In this document: piece after piece, positions 35,601 through 47,156 of the stretch
Layout: each line of letters opens with the position of its first letter
Position numbering within the stretch: the first letter of the stretch is position 1
NCBI GenBank assembly: GCA_950295325.1
Contig: OX485805.1
Location: forward strand, 41,938,758 to 42,002,757
DNA length: 64,000 nucleotides
Reading direction: 5' to 3'
From: Polytrichum commune
Taxonomy: Eukaryota; Streptophyta; Polytrichopsida; Polytrichales; Polytrichaceae
The notes under the pieces: generated by a model
Database searches by the model: none
Told to the model about the DNA's origin: nothing
Seen by the model: the letters and a program-made list of their open reading frames with translations, nothing else
Made by a program: the position numbers and the translations under genes

Positions 35601-38600
35601 TCCTCCTCCAACACTAGTTGACCATCACCAATACATGATTTACAAACCCTACAAAGTGCCTCCGATTGCTCCTACCCACGTCAACACTCAAAATCATGCC
35701 AAGGACTAACAAACAGTGGCAAAGAAACAAAAGATGTGATCCAATTTGCAGTAAATAGAAGTTTGTTTACATGGTTGATTTCCTCTTGGCTAACCTCCCA
35801 TGGCTTTCATGCTCCTCTACCTACTTCCACACACACAAACTCTATCAAGACAATCAAATCTCCAACACTTGCCTTCCAAATCACATTTTTCTCTTTGTAT
35901 ACAACATACCACACATGGATATTCTTGGTAGATGAAAATCGAGATTTGTTCGCAATCCATAAATCAAACACCAACAACATGAAAACATAAATTTGTGTTC
36001 TCACCGTGGCCTTTGGCTTACCCAAGCTTTGGAGTCCAAGGTTGTATCACTGTTCTAGAAGAAACTAATGACATTTGGGACTTTCTTATGGCTCCCAACA
36101 ACGATTTGCTTGCAAATCACAAATACAACACCACACCAAATTTGGTCAACGTTGTGTAGCTAATTTTAGCTTGAATATTGCCATGAAAATGGTTCGTTGA
36201 GATTAGCAAAGTGTATCAACCATGCATATTATCTAGATTTCATTGGTGTTGCGCAAGGACAGTCAAAGGATTGAGGAACCTCTATTGTTACCTAATGTTG
36301 GTCAAAATCAACAAATGGCATATTATTTGAATATCTCTAGTGCGTACATTTAAACAGGCTATTAAGAATTTTAAAGCTAAAACATATGTACAGAAGGGGG
36401 CCCTAAGATATAGAGAATAAATTGATCATAGATGTGTTAATTTCATCTAGTTTTTTTTTTCATTCACTGTTGTGACATGGTAATTCTCCAATGACTACCT
36501 TGTCCGTTCTTGTTAGGTTTTGCATTTAGATTTGAGGTTTTCTGAAATTGGTTCAAAGTGGATATATATGAATTAATTGATCATATGAATGGTGAATTTA
36601 GATGCTATTAGTGCCTTAGCTTCAATGACATGGGTTTTAAGGTAGGATTGTTACATGTTACATATATGGATTGAAAGATCCTCAATAACTATCTCATTGG
36701 AAAGTGCAAGTTACATGTATATGTATTAAGGGCCTATTTCTTTCATTAAGTTATATTTTTTGTATGTAGTGGAGGCATATATCACATCAATTTAAAGAGC
36801 TTAGTATAGAAAATTCACTCTATTTTCAAGCCTACAATTAGTATTTATACATTTTTTTTCTTTATAAAATTTCTCATGTATAAGGGGTTTTATTTGATAG
36901 TCACGCACACACGTCATTTAAGTCTCCAACAAAGAGTCCACCCCCCAGGGCTTGAATCTCATATCATAAACACTAAAATGAAACGTGCTCTCATCAAAAT
37001 CCAAGTACCAAGAACTTGTGTTGCAAGCTCTATCTTAATTGCTTGAGATTTACCACAATAACACATTCATACTCACTTCTGACCTCACCTTAGTACCCAT
37101 CAAGAAATCTCAATTTATGTTCTCTTGGAACTTGGCGTGATCCTTAAATTCATTGAGTAATGTCATGTCTTAAATGGTTCTTTATGACCTTTTCTTTTCT
37201 AAAGATGACCCTTCTACTCCCCAAACATCTTCAATCCTCATTTCGTCTCATCAGGGTTCAAGAAGATATATCTAGATCCAATGTCACATAGACAAAGAGA
37301 ATTGAAGAAGCTCACCTAGAATATTGTACTCCTGACACTATCCGATTGCAAAGCTTTAAGCCCATGTTGGAGATCTACATAACATAACTATGCATGTGAT
37401 TAACTTGAGCAATGACAAGTGAACTTCACCAAACATAAAACAAAACATTACAAAGGAAGAGGAGAGGAGAGGCAAGTGATGAGTCCAATGTGATGCCCTA
37501 ATCCTAACCCCACTCCTTAGCTCCTTACTTTCTCATGTCCCAACCCTCTTGAAATCCTAGGAGACATTTCACAAGTAATTTCATCCATCCTCAATTCTTT
37601 ACAAAAAAAAATCAACGATTATTCAATCCATTCTCCATAATTGAAGTGCAAGATATATAGTTTTACATACCTAGCCCTTGATGTCCATGGTATTTTATAT
37701 GTGGCACTTAAGTAATTTTATGATGTGATGTCAAATGCTATGATACATATAATCATGATTTTCACACCCATAGCACCCTATATTATATGTAATTATTTTT
37801 ACAAAATTAACCCATAATTGATACATGAGACCCTATATTTTATCGCACATAATCTTTATGTAATTCGTCATTGCCCCCCTCCCCTCAGGCCACATTGATT
37901 ATATTTCTAGAAAATTAATGTGGTTATTTTATTTTGTGCTACTTTTGTCCTATAACTAATATTCAATGTGTAGGTCGAAAATCTTCAGAAAGACTCATGG
38001 GGAGGCCCGGGGTCTTGAACCCACATTACATCCACCTTTACTATAAATTAGTGTGGCCCACGCTAATTTTGCACCCGCACTAATAGGACTAGTTAGTATA
38101 TCTTCCAAATAAGTGATAGAGTAGCACTACAAAGTGACATCGATGCCGACCCCCTTGTGCTACCCCTTGTGCTGAGAGTGACCGGTGACAACCCTCCTTA
38201 GCCATTTCATAAATGTGGTGAGAAATCATTTTGACATGACAAAATAAGAGTGGCAAGTGAATCTTGTTCACTTACCAAAGAATGTTATGATTTAAGCAAA
38301 ATTTAGTATTAATTTTTTTACAAGAGGAGCTATGCTACAACCCGTATCAAGATGACATGTGTACGTTATCTTCTCTTTTTTTTGGCACAAATTGAAAATT
38401 CAATTGCATAGAGAACCCAAAATAACATGTGTACATTATCGAGACTTGATATGTTGCATTTGTTGCTTGCTATGGTCCATGTTAGTCGTGCTCGTATCCA
38501 ATGAAGATATAACACGTCAATGAGGTTTGAGATGGTGAGCACTATGCATGAAATCATCCAGACACTAAGAGTTGTTTTGTTTTCAACTTTGAGTGCTTAA

Positions 38601-39730
38601 AAAACCTTTTGAACGTTGGATTGTCTCCTAGAATTAGGCTAAGAGTTTGTGGTGTCTACGTAAACTCATGCATTGTGAACGTGAAAATGCAATGTATTCT
38701 TCTATAGCATGTAAGTGGTTCATTTCAAAACAAATTGACTCCAAAACAACATTAGAGACCCTGCTCTAGTCTTGTGGAGTCCATTTGATGTAATGAATCA
38801 ACCCTCAACCTTATGGGGGTTGCTTTTACTAGAGCATTTCATGCACAATAGATGAGTTTACATAGACACCATGAACTCCAAGCCCCAAAGTAAGGACACA
38901 TACAATGAAGCTTTACATATTGTATTGGATTCATTTTGACAAAACCCTTAATATTATTCGCATGTTTGCCTTTGTATCCTATAATGAGCGAGCATTGTTA
39001 CTAAGGCCCACAAACATGCATTGTGTTGAATGATTGTGTTGAATGATTGTGTTATGTAAATATTGATTTGTGCATAATAACAATTATAGTGTGGAAGGTT
39101 ACACTACAAGCGTATGAGTCTTGGGCATTTGTCTTGCTTCACTGGAAACTTGTCCTATGTCACTAGAATATATGAAGATCTACCATAATGATAGATTGGT
39201 AGTGTTCCTTCGCCGTCGTAAGACATTTGCCTAGGACTCATATCATATGTTGGAGTTTTGTAGTGTGGCGTGCTCGTAGAAAGCATTCCGTGAACTTTGT
39301 GTTGACATTAACTATTCAAAAAGCAACCAAAACTTATGCAAATCAATGGACCAAAGTGCAAGTAGAACATTGAATTTGGAGAGTCAAGTCATACATATGT
39401 TTGAGGGTGCCACCCAAACTTTTCACTTTAAAGAATAAAAAACATACATTGGCATACTAAAATTTCTAAAACTTTTAGATGCGTATTTTAAGAATCCACA
39501 TCAATACGTTTTCACTTTGACTGAATATGCACTAGTTGCAGCATCCTAGGGTTATATTCTCATGACACACATAAAATGAATGCACATTGCTTAATAATGT
39601 TACATGTGAAATACACTTGATAAACTAACATGGGATCCCAAATTACATGAGATGATGATACTTTCTAGTGTTGGACGTCACGTTCTAAACTCATCAACTC
39701 ACCCATTATCATATTAGCCCTTATTCTATC
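32669..39730. other. Gene-free stretch
   Basis: No gene I can support across about 7 kb. Short dispersed similarities exist: 32905-32980 resembles 10985-11060 ('ctagatgatggtct'), 35255-35345 resembles 11222-11316 ('gacttgaaaacac'), and 38324-38365 resembles the start of the ~115-bp module. A long G run sits at about 33071. Open frames at 35016-34693 and 35614-35248 (minus) have no recognisable features. Confidence 0.5.
33060..33092 (+). repeat. T-run followed by a long G-run
   Basis: About ten T followed by about 15 G, then TGGGG. A G-tract this long could form a G-quadruplex. It is also a common place for sequencing length error. Confidence 0.8.
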
Positions 39731-39734
39731 ATGT

Positions 39735-40125
39735 ACTACACTAAGTATTGTATTCGATATCATACGGTATTTTATGTCATTGTGGTAACCTTTCTATTGA
39801 TATTTCTTATGAATTGGCTTACAAGTACTGTCATCCCAACTTACTATTTAGTTCATCCAAATGCCCATTATTGAAACAAAGTTTGGTATATTTTGCATTC
39901 TAACATTTATGTAGTGAAATAGTCGTGGGTGATTGAACTTGGATGAAAAATCACATAGAAAGTGACAGTAATTGCAACATTGTAAATCTCTAACACATAA
40001 ATTGTTTCACAAGGAATGAGGAATAATGTTAGGTTTACATTCAGTGTTGGTGGTACCACACGGGCGGTTTGCAATTTGTATTGAGCAAGACAAAGAGAGT
40101 TGGTGACACTAAGGGTTGCTTTACA
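39735..40125 (+). mobile_element. MITE-like repeat family A, copy 3
   Basis: Collinear with 12497-12890 over about 390 bp, including 'gaaacaaagtttggtatatt' and 'tttacattcagtgttggtg'. No coding capacity. Confidence 0.6.
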
Positions 40126-40127
40126 CT

Positions 40128-40256
40128 ACGGTGGAGAAGTGCACTGGTCGGTCAAAAACTTTCGCCCAAGACATGGTTGTTTGAGGCGAGGGATGGTATC
40201 CTGGAGAAGATGAAAAGACAATAAAATAATGCCTTAAGAAGTCTTGACCGGCCGTA
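40128..40256. mobile_element. Short MITE, TIR TTACACTACGG
   Basis: The left end GCTTTACACTACGGTGGAGA and the inverted right end (GGTTACACTACGGCCGGTCA read inwards) share TTACACTACGG, and both continue to a CGGTCAA word. About 125 bp. A related piece occurs at 42885-42990. Confidence 0.5.
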
Positions 40257-40559
40257 GTGTAACCACCTAAAGGAGAAGTGTATTGGACAACTCCACCAAG
40301 AGGAGAAGTCCACCGGACTACTTCACAAAACGGTCAAAGCCGGCCATAGTAAAAACGTTACCTCCTACCTAGATGACTATTGTATTGATATTTTAAAAAA
40401 TTATATTGATAAATAAAATAAAATGTATATGGCAATGTTTTAGAACTTCTTTCATGACAATAATTTATTTGAAAACGTTCCACCTCAATAACAAATCCAA
40501 ATTAAGGTAAATAAGTAGGTAACATTCTCTTCTTATTGACTTTTAAAGAAATTACATGT

Positions 40560-41345
40560 TGGTATAGTCCAACCTCGTTAATATGACACTCGTTTATACG
40601 ACACCCTCAATATTAGGACACATTTTTACGAGACCAAACTTTTTAGTTCAAAACTCCCTCTTTTGTACGACTACAACACTCAATAATGCAACATATAGAA
40701 TCTCCGTTTTGTCATATTAAAGAGGTAGTTAATGCTAGAATTCCTTTCATCTATACAATGTACTTCTAAAATACATCCATTTTCACTTGGGAACCACTTG
40801 GGAACTTAACTTATTGTTGGGAACTTAATGGTAATTAGGATTACTAGTGTAGAATGGACATGGCTAGGGTGAGAGTGGCCTCCTGCCTAGTATGTTGCCT
40901 TGTATGCGGGTGATATAGTATCACAAGTATCTTGATGCTAAACGTCATGCATCATTGTTGTTTAGTTTCTTATTAGAGGAGTCTTTATATTTTGGTGTTA
41001 ATGAAATTATTAGTTTCCAAAAGTTAGATGGGAATTTAGATAAGATGACAGTTGCTAACTTGGGTAGGCAACACCAAAGTTCTTTGAACTCTTATTTTAA
41101 GAGTTCTTGAGAATATTTGTAATTGTTTGGAATTAAAGGTTATTTTTTCATACCATCTATATTGCTTAAACTTGTTGTATATATTTTTAAGCTCATATTA
41201 CTTATGTTTTTATATTCCCTTAATAATATGACAACTTTACGTCATTTTTCATATTAACAAGATGACAACTCGATAATATGACTCTTTTTTGTATTTCACA
41301 AAAATGTCATACTAAAGAGGGAGAAAAATAATGCAAAGATTTCTC
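40560..41345 (+). mobile_element. pogo/Tigger-like element relic
   Basis: The left end TAGTCCAACCTCGTTAATAT at 40566, and repeats of the 'aatatgaca...' motif in both orientations near 40610-40730 and 41220-41330, resemble pogo-type terminal repeats (CAG..AACCTCG.TAAT in the family). The middle (about 40970-41108) encodes a piece like the C-terminal tail of the transposase at 3840-3990, with acidic and QHQSSLNSYF-type sequence. The catalytic core is missing, so this is an internally deleted relic. Confidence 0.6.
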
Positions 41346-42090
41346 TCAGGCCATCACACCCCCTTACGTTTCATAACCACATGCGATAAAAGTTTGCTAC
41401 CCTATATTATATGCCATATATACTTTTAAAATTTATGATATTTTTTCTTCATATGCATAACCATTGATAATATCTTTTGTATATATTTTTTGAAATTTTT
41501 AGGCATCATAAATTTTGTAGTAATTGTTTCAATTCAATTTTGCGTCATTCTAGTTAGAAACAATATGTTTTATTTTTATTTTTAAAAAAATCATCAAATT
41601 TGGTTACATTTTTTACTATGTAATAGAAACTGTGTATATCTACTCATGAAAACAATTGATAAAATTTTGACCCATTTTGATGATGCTATATGTAAAAAGT
41701 AGATTTGTTTTATCGCACGTGGTGTTCAACTTGACAATGAAGTGCACCCCCCCCCGAGAGATTTCTCTAAGGAACAAATATTTTATTGAAGTTGGAGTTC
41801 TCCGGAGGCCAAGTTTGTTGTCCGAGGCTTTGAGGTTGCCCAAGAAACCTGGCCTCCGGAGAACTCCCCTTGGAAAAAATGTCGCCACGTTGCCAATCAT
41901 GTCATTATCGAGAAGAAGTCTATGGGCGATGAAAGGAGCTTCTGGCTTCTGGTGAGGCCACGTCGCCTGTGCTTTCTCGACTGTCGGATCTGACCCTCTC
42001 CCCTAATCTCCTCCGTCCACTGCCTGTGCAGACGGATAGACAGAGAAGACAGACAGACACTCACTCTCTTCACCTTCCCGATTCCGATTC
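41346..42090. other. Gene-free stretch with a strong hairpin
   Basis: Only the inverted repeat at 41794-41867 stands out. The part from about 41900 is GC-richer and may be the upstream region of the gene starting at 42478. Confidence 0.5.
41794..41867. repeat. Perfect 17-bp inverted repeat (hairpin)
   Basis: GGAGTTCTCCGGAGGCC (41794-41810) and its exact complement (41851-41867) are separated by 40 nt. The arm itself contains the palindrome CTCCGGAG. Confidence 0.9.
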
Positions 42091-42096
42091 TCGTCT

Positions 42097-42477
42097 GTTC
42101 GGTGAGGTTTTGGGTGAATGTGGGGGGAGGAGTTTGAGGAAAGATGGGTCTTCAAACTCTTCATAAATAAGAGAAGCATTTCTCTGCTACCCAACTCCTG
42201 AATTCTTAAGATTCTGTAGCAAATTTTGAAACAAGGACATTGTGAGGTCCGGTGAGGTGTTTGGGTGAATGTGGGAGGTTATGTATCTATGTATGAGTAA
42301 GAGGGGAGGAGAGAGAGAGAGAAGAGTTTTAAGTGAAGACTTGGGAATCAAGTCAGTGAAGGAAGTTTTGAGGGTTGATGAATGGGGGAAGGATTTACTC
42401 TTGAACTCTCAACATTTTTCAGCAATTTTGAAGAAGAAACAAGGACTTTGTGAGGGTTGGTGAGGTGTTCGGGTTGA
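42097..42477 (+). repeat. Tandemly repeated leader upstream of the XRCC1-like exon
   Basis: The block GGTGAGGT(T/G)TT(C/T)GGGT(T)GAATG(T/G)GGG occurs at about 42100, 42250 and 42457. The last two copies are each preceded by ACAAGGAC(A/T)TTGTGAGG. The third copy contains the start codon at 42478. Confidence 0.6.
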
Positions 42478-42759
42478 ATGGGGGAGGACGAAGAAGTTGA
42501 ATGGGTAATAAAAGATGGATCCTCGGAGGATGAGGTGCACCCAGCCACAAATGTGTTAAACCCAGACAGGTACAGGCTATGGCAGACAGAATCCCCAACT
42601 GATGACGCATGGTTAATATTGCAACCACGGCCGCCCACGGCATTCCACAAAGTGGAGATGGTGAATGCGGGATCGGCACTTGTGGAGATTCACGGGCTGC
42701 GGGAGGACGCTGGGGGGGAGGAAATTGAGGATTATGAGCTTCTCTTGTCTGCACAACAG
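42478..42759 (+). CDS. First exon of a gene with an XRCC1 N-terminal-like domain
   Basis: Ninety-four codons from ATG 42478 to donor CAACAG|GTGGGT (phase 0). The product runs DGSSEDEVHPATNVLN, then YRLWQTESP, AWLILQ, HKVEMVNAGSALVEI and EDYELLLSAQQ. This order (S-S-E-D/..PA-N-L, Y-R-x-W, x-x-LQ, a GSA-FVE-like strand, and Y-x-x-LL) matches the start of the XRCC1 N-terminal domain, a beta-sandwich that in animals binds DNA polymerase beta and nicked DNA. The assignment rests on pattern recognition, not a search. The rest of the gene is not seen: the following DNA is MITE and LINE sequence, so either a very large intron follows or the gene is truncated by insertions. Confidence 0.5.
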
Positions 42760-42879
42760 GTGGGTTAGTTATGATTTAGTCTGCACCTTCAGCAGGTTGT
42801 TGGAGGAGAAATTCAGCAATTTTAACTACCCCTCTTTTTTTTCATCCATGTACAAAGTTCTCCACCAAAGGACTCTTGG

Positions 42880-43015
42880 CCGTAGTGTAAACCACCACTG
42901 GACAAGAGTGTCACTCTCAGCCCATCAAATTTCAAAATTCCCCTAGAATTCTTGACCGGATGACTTCTCCACCGTAGTGTAAAGCGGGCCTTAATACAAT
43001 ACTTAGTGTAGTCAT
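42880..43015 (-). mobile_element. MITE remnant related to 40128-40256 and family A
   Basis: Contains CCGTAGTGTAAA words in direct and near-terminal positions, then 'acttctccaccgtagtgtaaag' and 'aatacaatacttagtgtagt'. These are the reverse complements of the ends seen near 39735 and 40130. Confidence 0.45.
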
Positions 43016-43305
43016 TGTCAAATGAAGGCATGGAAATATGATGTGTGTACATGTTGATTGATTGACAAAGTTTGAAATGGGATTCATGAATTGTGATTTA
43101 GTCTAAGGACATGCATTATGGTTAGCCATGAATGCAAATTCTTGTAAGATTGTTTTGTTTGTTTGTTTGTTTGTTTTTTTCCAATTCCCTCTCCAAATAT
43201 GAGTTGGAATGCAACTTAGACCCAAGATGCCTCACCATCCTATGTAGGCTACATAATCTACTAGAATACACACACTCAAAGTAAAAACACACAGAAAATC
43301 ACCCC

Positions 43306-46050
43306 ATGGCACAAGTCTACACATATATCAACAACAAAATCGCCCAAGGCAAACCAGTAACTACATCTATCTTTAGAGAAGAATTGCCCCATCTCCCACA
43401 AAACCTACCACAAAAAATAACTGAATGTACCCCAAAAGTAAGGGGATATTACCCCACCCTAAACACTACCAATGCAACTCACACCGCTCCGGACACCATA
43501 AGTATAGATGCCCACCACATAACAAACTTAAAAATAGTCACTTGGAATACCGGACACATCAACTCCAACCTACCATGCATCCAACAAATCACACAAACAT
43601 TACATGCAGACCCACACATCCTCCTCGTACAAGAAACCAAATTTCAAAAATCCAAATCCACATCATACATAGACGGCAAGTTCCAAAATTATTAAATCAT
43701 ATACAACAACTCCAACACCATAACACACAAACACAATAGATATACCGGATCCGCCTCGGCAAGAGGAGGTGTACTAGCAATGGTACTTAAATCCATATAC
43801 ACAATTGAAAACATTACCAAAATCCCAACCCCAAACTCAATATCGCCATAACTCCAAGCTATTATAATCAACAACAAACCCATCGCACCCATACTCATCT
43901 TAAACATGTATATGCCCACACACCCTCAAGATATCCACCTCACACAAGAAATCCAAAGCCAAATTCAATCCCTGATAAACCAACACCCAAATCATCAAAC
44001 CATCATAGCAAGAGACTTCAATCGGGACATCCTACTTAGAGGCAAAACATCCAATAGAATACCCTCCCCCCTAACCAAAGTGATTATGCAAGAGCACAAT
44101 TCACGAATAGCATCAAGCTTAACACGATTATTAACAAAAATAACTTTACAAGACAAGGAGGTCACAATTACACCTCAACGAGCCTCATAGATGGCTTCTA
44201 TTCTAACATCCCGAACCTCAACAATATACAAATATCCAACCTAGACCAAAACTCTGACCATTACCCAATCCAAATACAACTAGCCCCTAATAGCATTGTC
44301 ATCAAAGGAACCAAAATCCTCACGAGCTTCCCCCCCCCCCGGCATAACATACCCTATATCCCCCATCAACATCCAAAAACTCCAAACAACATTCATAGAA
44401 AGACAAAACCTAGCTATAGCTAACCTCCATACAATGTTACAAAGTGAATAACTTACATACATATAATGGGAAGAAGCCCAAAGTAAATTCCAAGACATCA
44501 TAAACTATCTCAACCAATGCATTGAACAAACATGTATGACAAAAACCCCCTCACCGTTACCCAACAAAGCAAAAGCCCATGGCGGATTCCTACCCAAGAG
44601 ATAACAAAAAGTGTGGAAACACCAATTAAAAATACACCATAGCATCCGCAAAGCAATTCGAGCCACATGTCACAACTTTCGCACACACTTCCACAAACCC
44701 AAACATAAGTACTCTACAACTAATCCGGAACATCAACATCCCACCATTTCCCACTAACTACACAGAACACAAACAATAGATAGAGGACCTAGCTACAAAA
44801 GGCAAAAAATGCTAAAACAGAAGCCCACAAAACCATTACCAAACAAACCACAATAAACTGCAAAATGGCCATCACAAAATACAGAGCCCGCCTCAACACC
44901 AAACCCAAAACTATCCACAACATGATTTTCTACCCAACAACCTATAGCTCCTTCGACTGCCTAAAAAACTCCCAATGAGCCATTCTCGCCAAACCCACGG
45001 ACATAGCCAATAAAATTTACAACATCCAACAAACATCCTCCCAAAGACAAACACCCATATACAAAGACACCACAAATCACCTAAGCTCATGCACATGTGC
45101 CGTACGAAGATACCCTAGGCACATAAACAAATGTTTCATACTTGACAAAAGAGGCCCTCATGAACACACAAATACACACCCAATTCACCAAAGAAACCTA
45201 TGACAAATGTCTTAGGAGACTAACTTGATGAAAAACCCCTGCACCCGACAACATTCCCAATGACATAATCAAGACCCTACCACCACAATGTCATGACCTA
45301 CTCTTCTTATTTTTCCAACATTACTACAAACATAAGGAAATCCCAACCTATTGGAAACACAATATAACCATCTTCTTACACAAAAAGGACGATCCAATTC
45401 ACCTCGTCAACTACATACCCATTGCCATGGCTAACATAGTATATAAGCTATATACTAACACCTTAACGGCCCTCCTCATAAGCTACAGATAACAATACCG
45501 TCTACTTCACTAATAAGGGTTTAGATCACAATGTAACACCTCAAGACAAATCCAAATGATCATAGCAACCCTTGAGGACACACGACTCAGCAACAAGGAT
45601 ATATACCTCACATACATCGATTTCCGAAACGCCTTTGGCTCCATCGACCACGCAAGACTGTTAGCCTTAATGGAAGATTGAGGCTTCTCCCTAGACACCA
45701 TCGAAATCGTTGACAACATCTACAAAACTCCATCACATCCTTCACTAGAAACCATTTCGGAACAACACCCTCAATAGAAATCAATCGCATAACCATACAA
45801 GGTGATACCCTTAGCCCATATTTATTCATAATAATCCTAGAACCCATCTTGAGATGGATGGAACAAGGCAACATGGAATACCATTTCAACACCTCCCCCA
45901 CCACATGTACCGCCACCGCCTACACAAGTGCCCTAGCAATAATCACCGACAATATACAATACATCCAACCTCAAATAAGTAAATTTCAAAAATTCGCAGA
46001 ATGGTCCCACATGGACCTCAACCTATCAAAATGTGCTATCGCAGGCTACC
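43306..46050 (+). mobile_element. LINE ORF2 (APE endonuclease + reverse transcriptase), broken; 5' part
   Basis: Non-LTR retrotransposon ORF2 in many pieces. The APE-type endonuclease begins at about 43530 (LKIVTWNTGHINSN, LLVQETKF) and continues with IIARDFN (about 44010; the family has G-D-F-N) and SDHYPIQIQL near 44257. RT motifs follow: IFLHKKDDPIHLVNYIPIAM (45373-45432), TYIDFRNAFGSIDHARL (about 45612), and GDTLSPYLFIIILEP (about 45800). The catalytic YADD box is replaced by AYTSALAIIT (about 45920). More than eight stops or frame changes are present. The reading is cut at 46050 by the gypsy element and resumes at 55569. Confidence 0.85.
46046..46050 (+). repeat. Left TSD of the gypsy element
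   Basis: CTACC, repeated at 55569-55573 directly after the right LTR. The LINE reading frame continues across the two sites. Confidence 0.85.
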
Positions 46051-47099
46051 TGTGAGGCCAAACCGCCCACCCTTAAGCGTCCTAGTCCGAGTGAGGGCAT
46101 GGTGATCACATTCACATTCTTCCTAGTTTAATCGTTCCTCCGTCATTCACTCCATTGCATCACACGTAACTTCGATCACACCAATTTATTCTATGCCATG
46201 AGTACAAGCGTTGAAAAACGCTTTTCCTATCAGTGCTCTCTTAATTCCCTCTAACAACTTCCCACACAATTGCCAAACCACTTACATGAATCACTAATTA
46301 TCTAGCCAACCCATTTTCTTCAACTTAGGGCGCTAGATATAATTAGCTATCATTCTAAGCTTCCCCTAAACCCGTTACCGTCTAGCTAACTGCCTCCCCT
46401 TTTGGCCTTAACCCAGCGCTACACCTTCTGTCGCAGCTGACCAACGCTAAAACCTTCTGCCGCAGCTGACCAGCGCTAAACCTTCTGTCGCAGCTAACTG
46501 CCTCCCTTTCTGGGCTTAGTCCAGCTAATTAACTAAATTTCTAATCTTATTTTAATCAACTAAATTTCTAATCTCCTTCTAATCAACTAAATTTCTAGTC
46601 TCCTTCTAATCAACTAAATTCCTAAACTCCCTCTAATCAACTAAATTCCTAAGCTTCCTCTAATCAACTAAAATTCTCTACCACCCTACACCACACACAC
46701 ACACACACCCACCAAGAGAGAGAGATAGAATGAGAGAGAGGAAGAAGGAAAGGAGGGAGGGCACCCAAACCACAACCTCCTCAGCCTTCTCCTACTTAGT
46801 AGGACCTTATCCTATTCACTAAACCCCCAACCCTTAAACCAACAAGAATATGTTCTAATTCAAACATTTTAAATCAAAGACACTTCCCCTTGCCTCATCA
46901 AGCACTACTCCTCTAATCAAAACACTCCCTAATGTCACTAAGCTCCTAATTAATCACACAAATAGGCTTAAGGCCTAAACATAAATCCACACCAAGCCTT
47001 ATTCTTTTTATATTTTTAATTGTTTCAATAACACTCCAAATGCAATTCTAAGTAGATCCTAAACACAAACCAAATATGAGCTCTCATTTTGGGCTCATA
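46051..47099 (-). repeat. 3' LTR (left) of the gypsy element
   Basis: 1049 bp. Includes a short tandem array (3 units of the ~28-bp GCGCTAAACCTTCTGTCGCA type, 46420-46500), then CTAAATT-TCTAATC repeats and CA/GA microsatellites (about 46690-46740). A TATAAAAAG box on the minus strand (near 47010) fits transcription towards lower coordinates. Confidence 0.9.
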
Positions 47100-47156
47100 T
47101 AATTGGCGACCATCGGGGAATGGATTGCGAATCTCTTGCTTCGAAGGCAAGTTGTG

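Noticed and set aside
34693-35614. Overlapping minus-strand ORFs with hydrophobic stretches
   Set aside because: No recognisable family. Part of the region is a dispersed repeat shared with 11222-11316, and the hydrophobicity reflects A/T-rich sequence.
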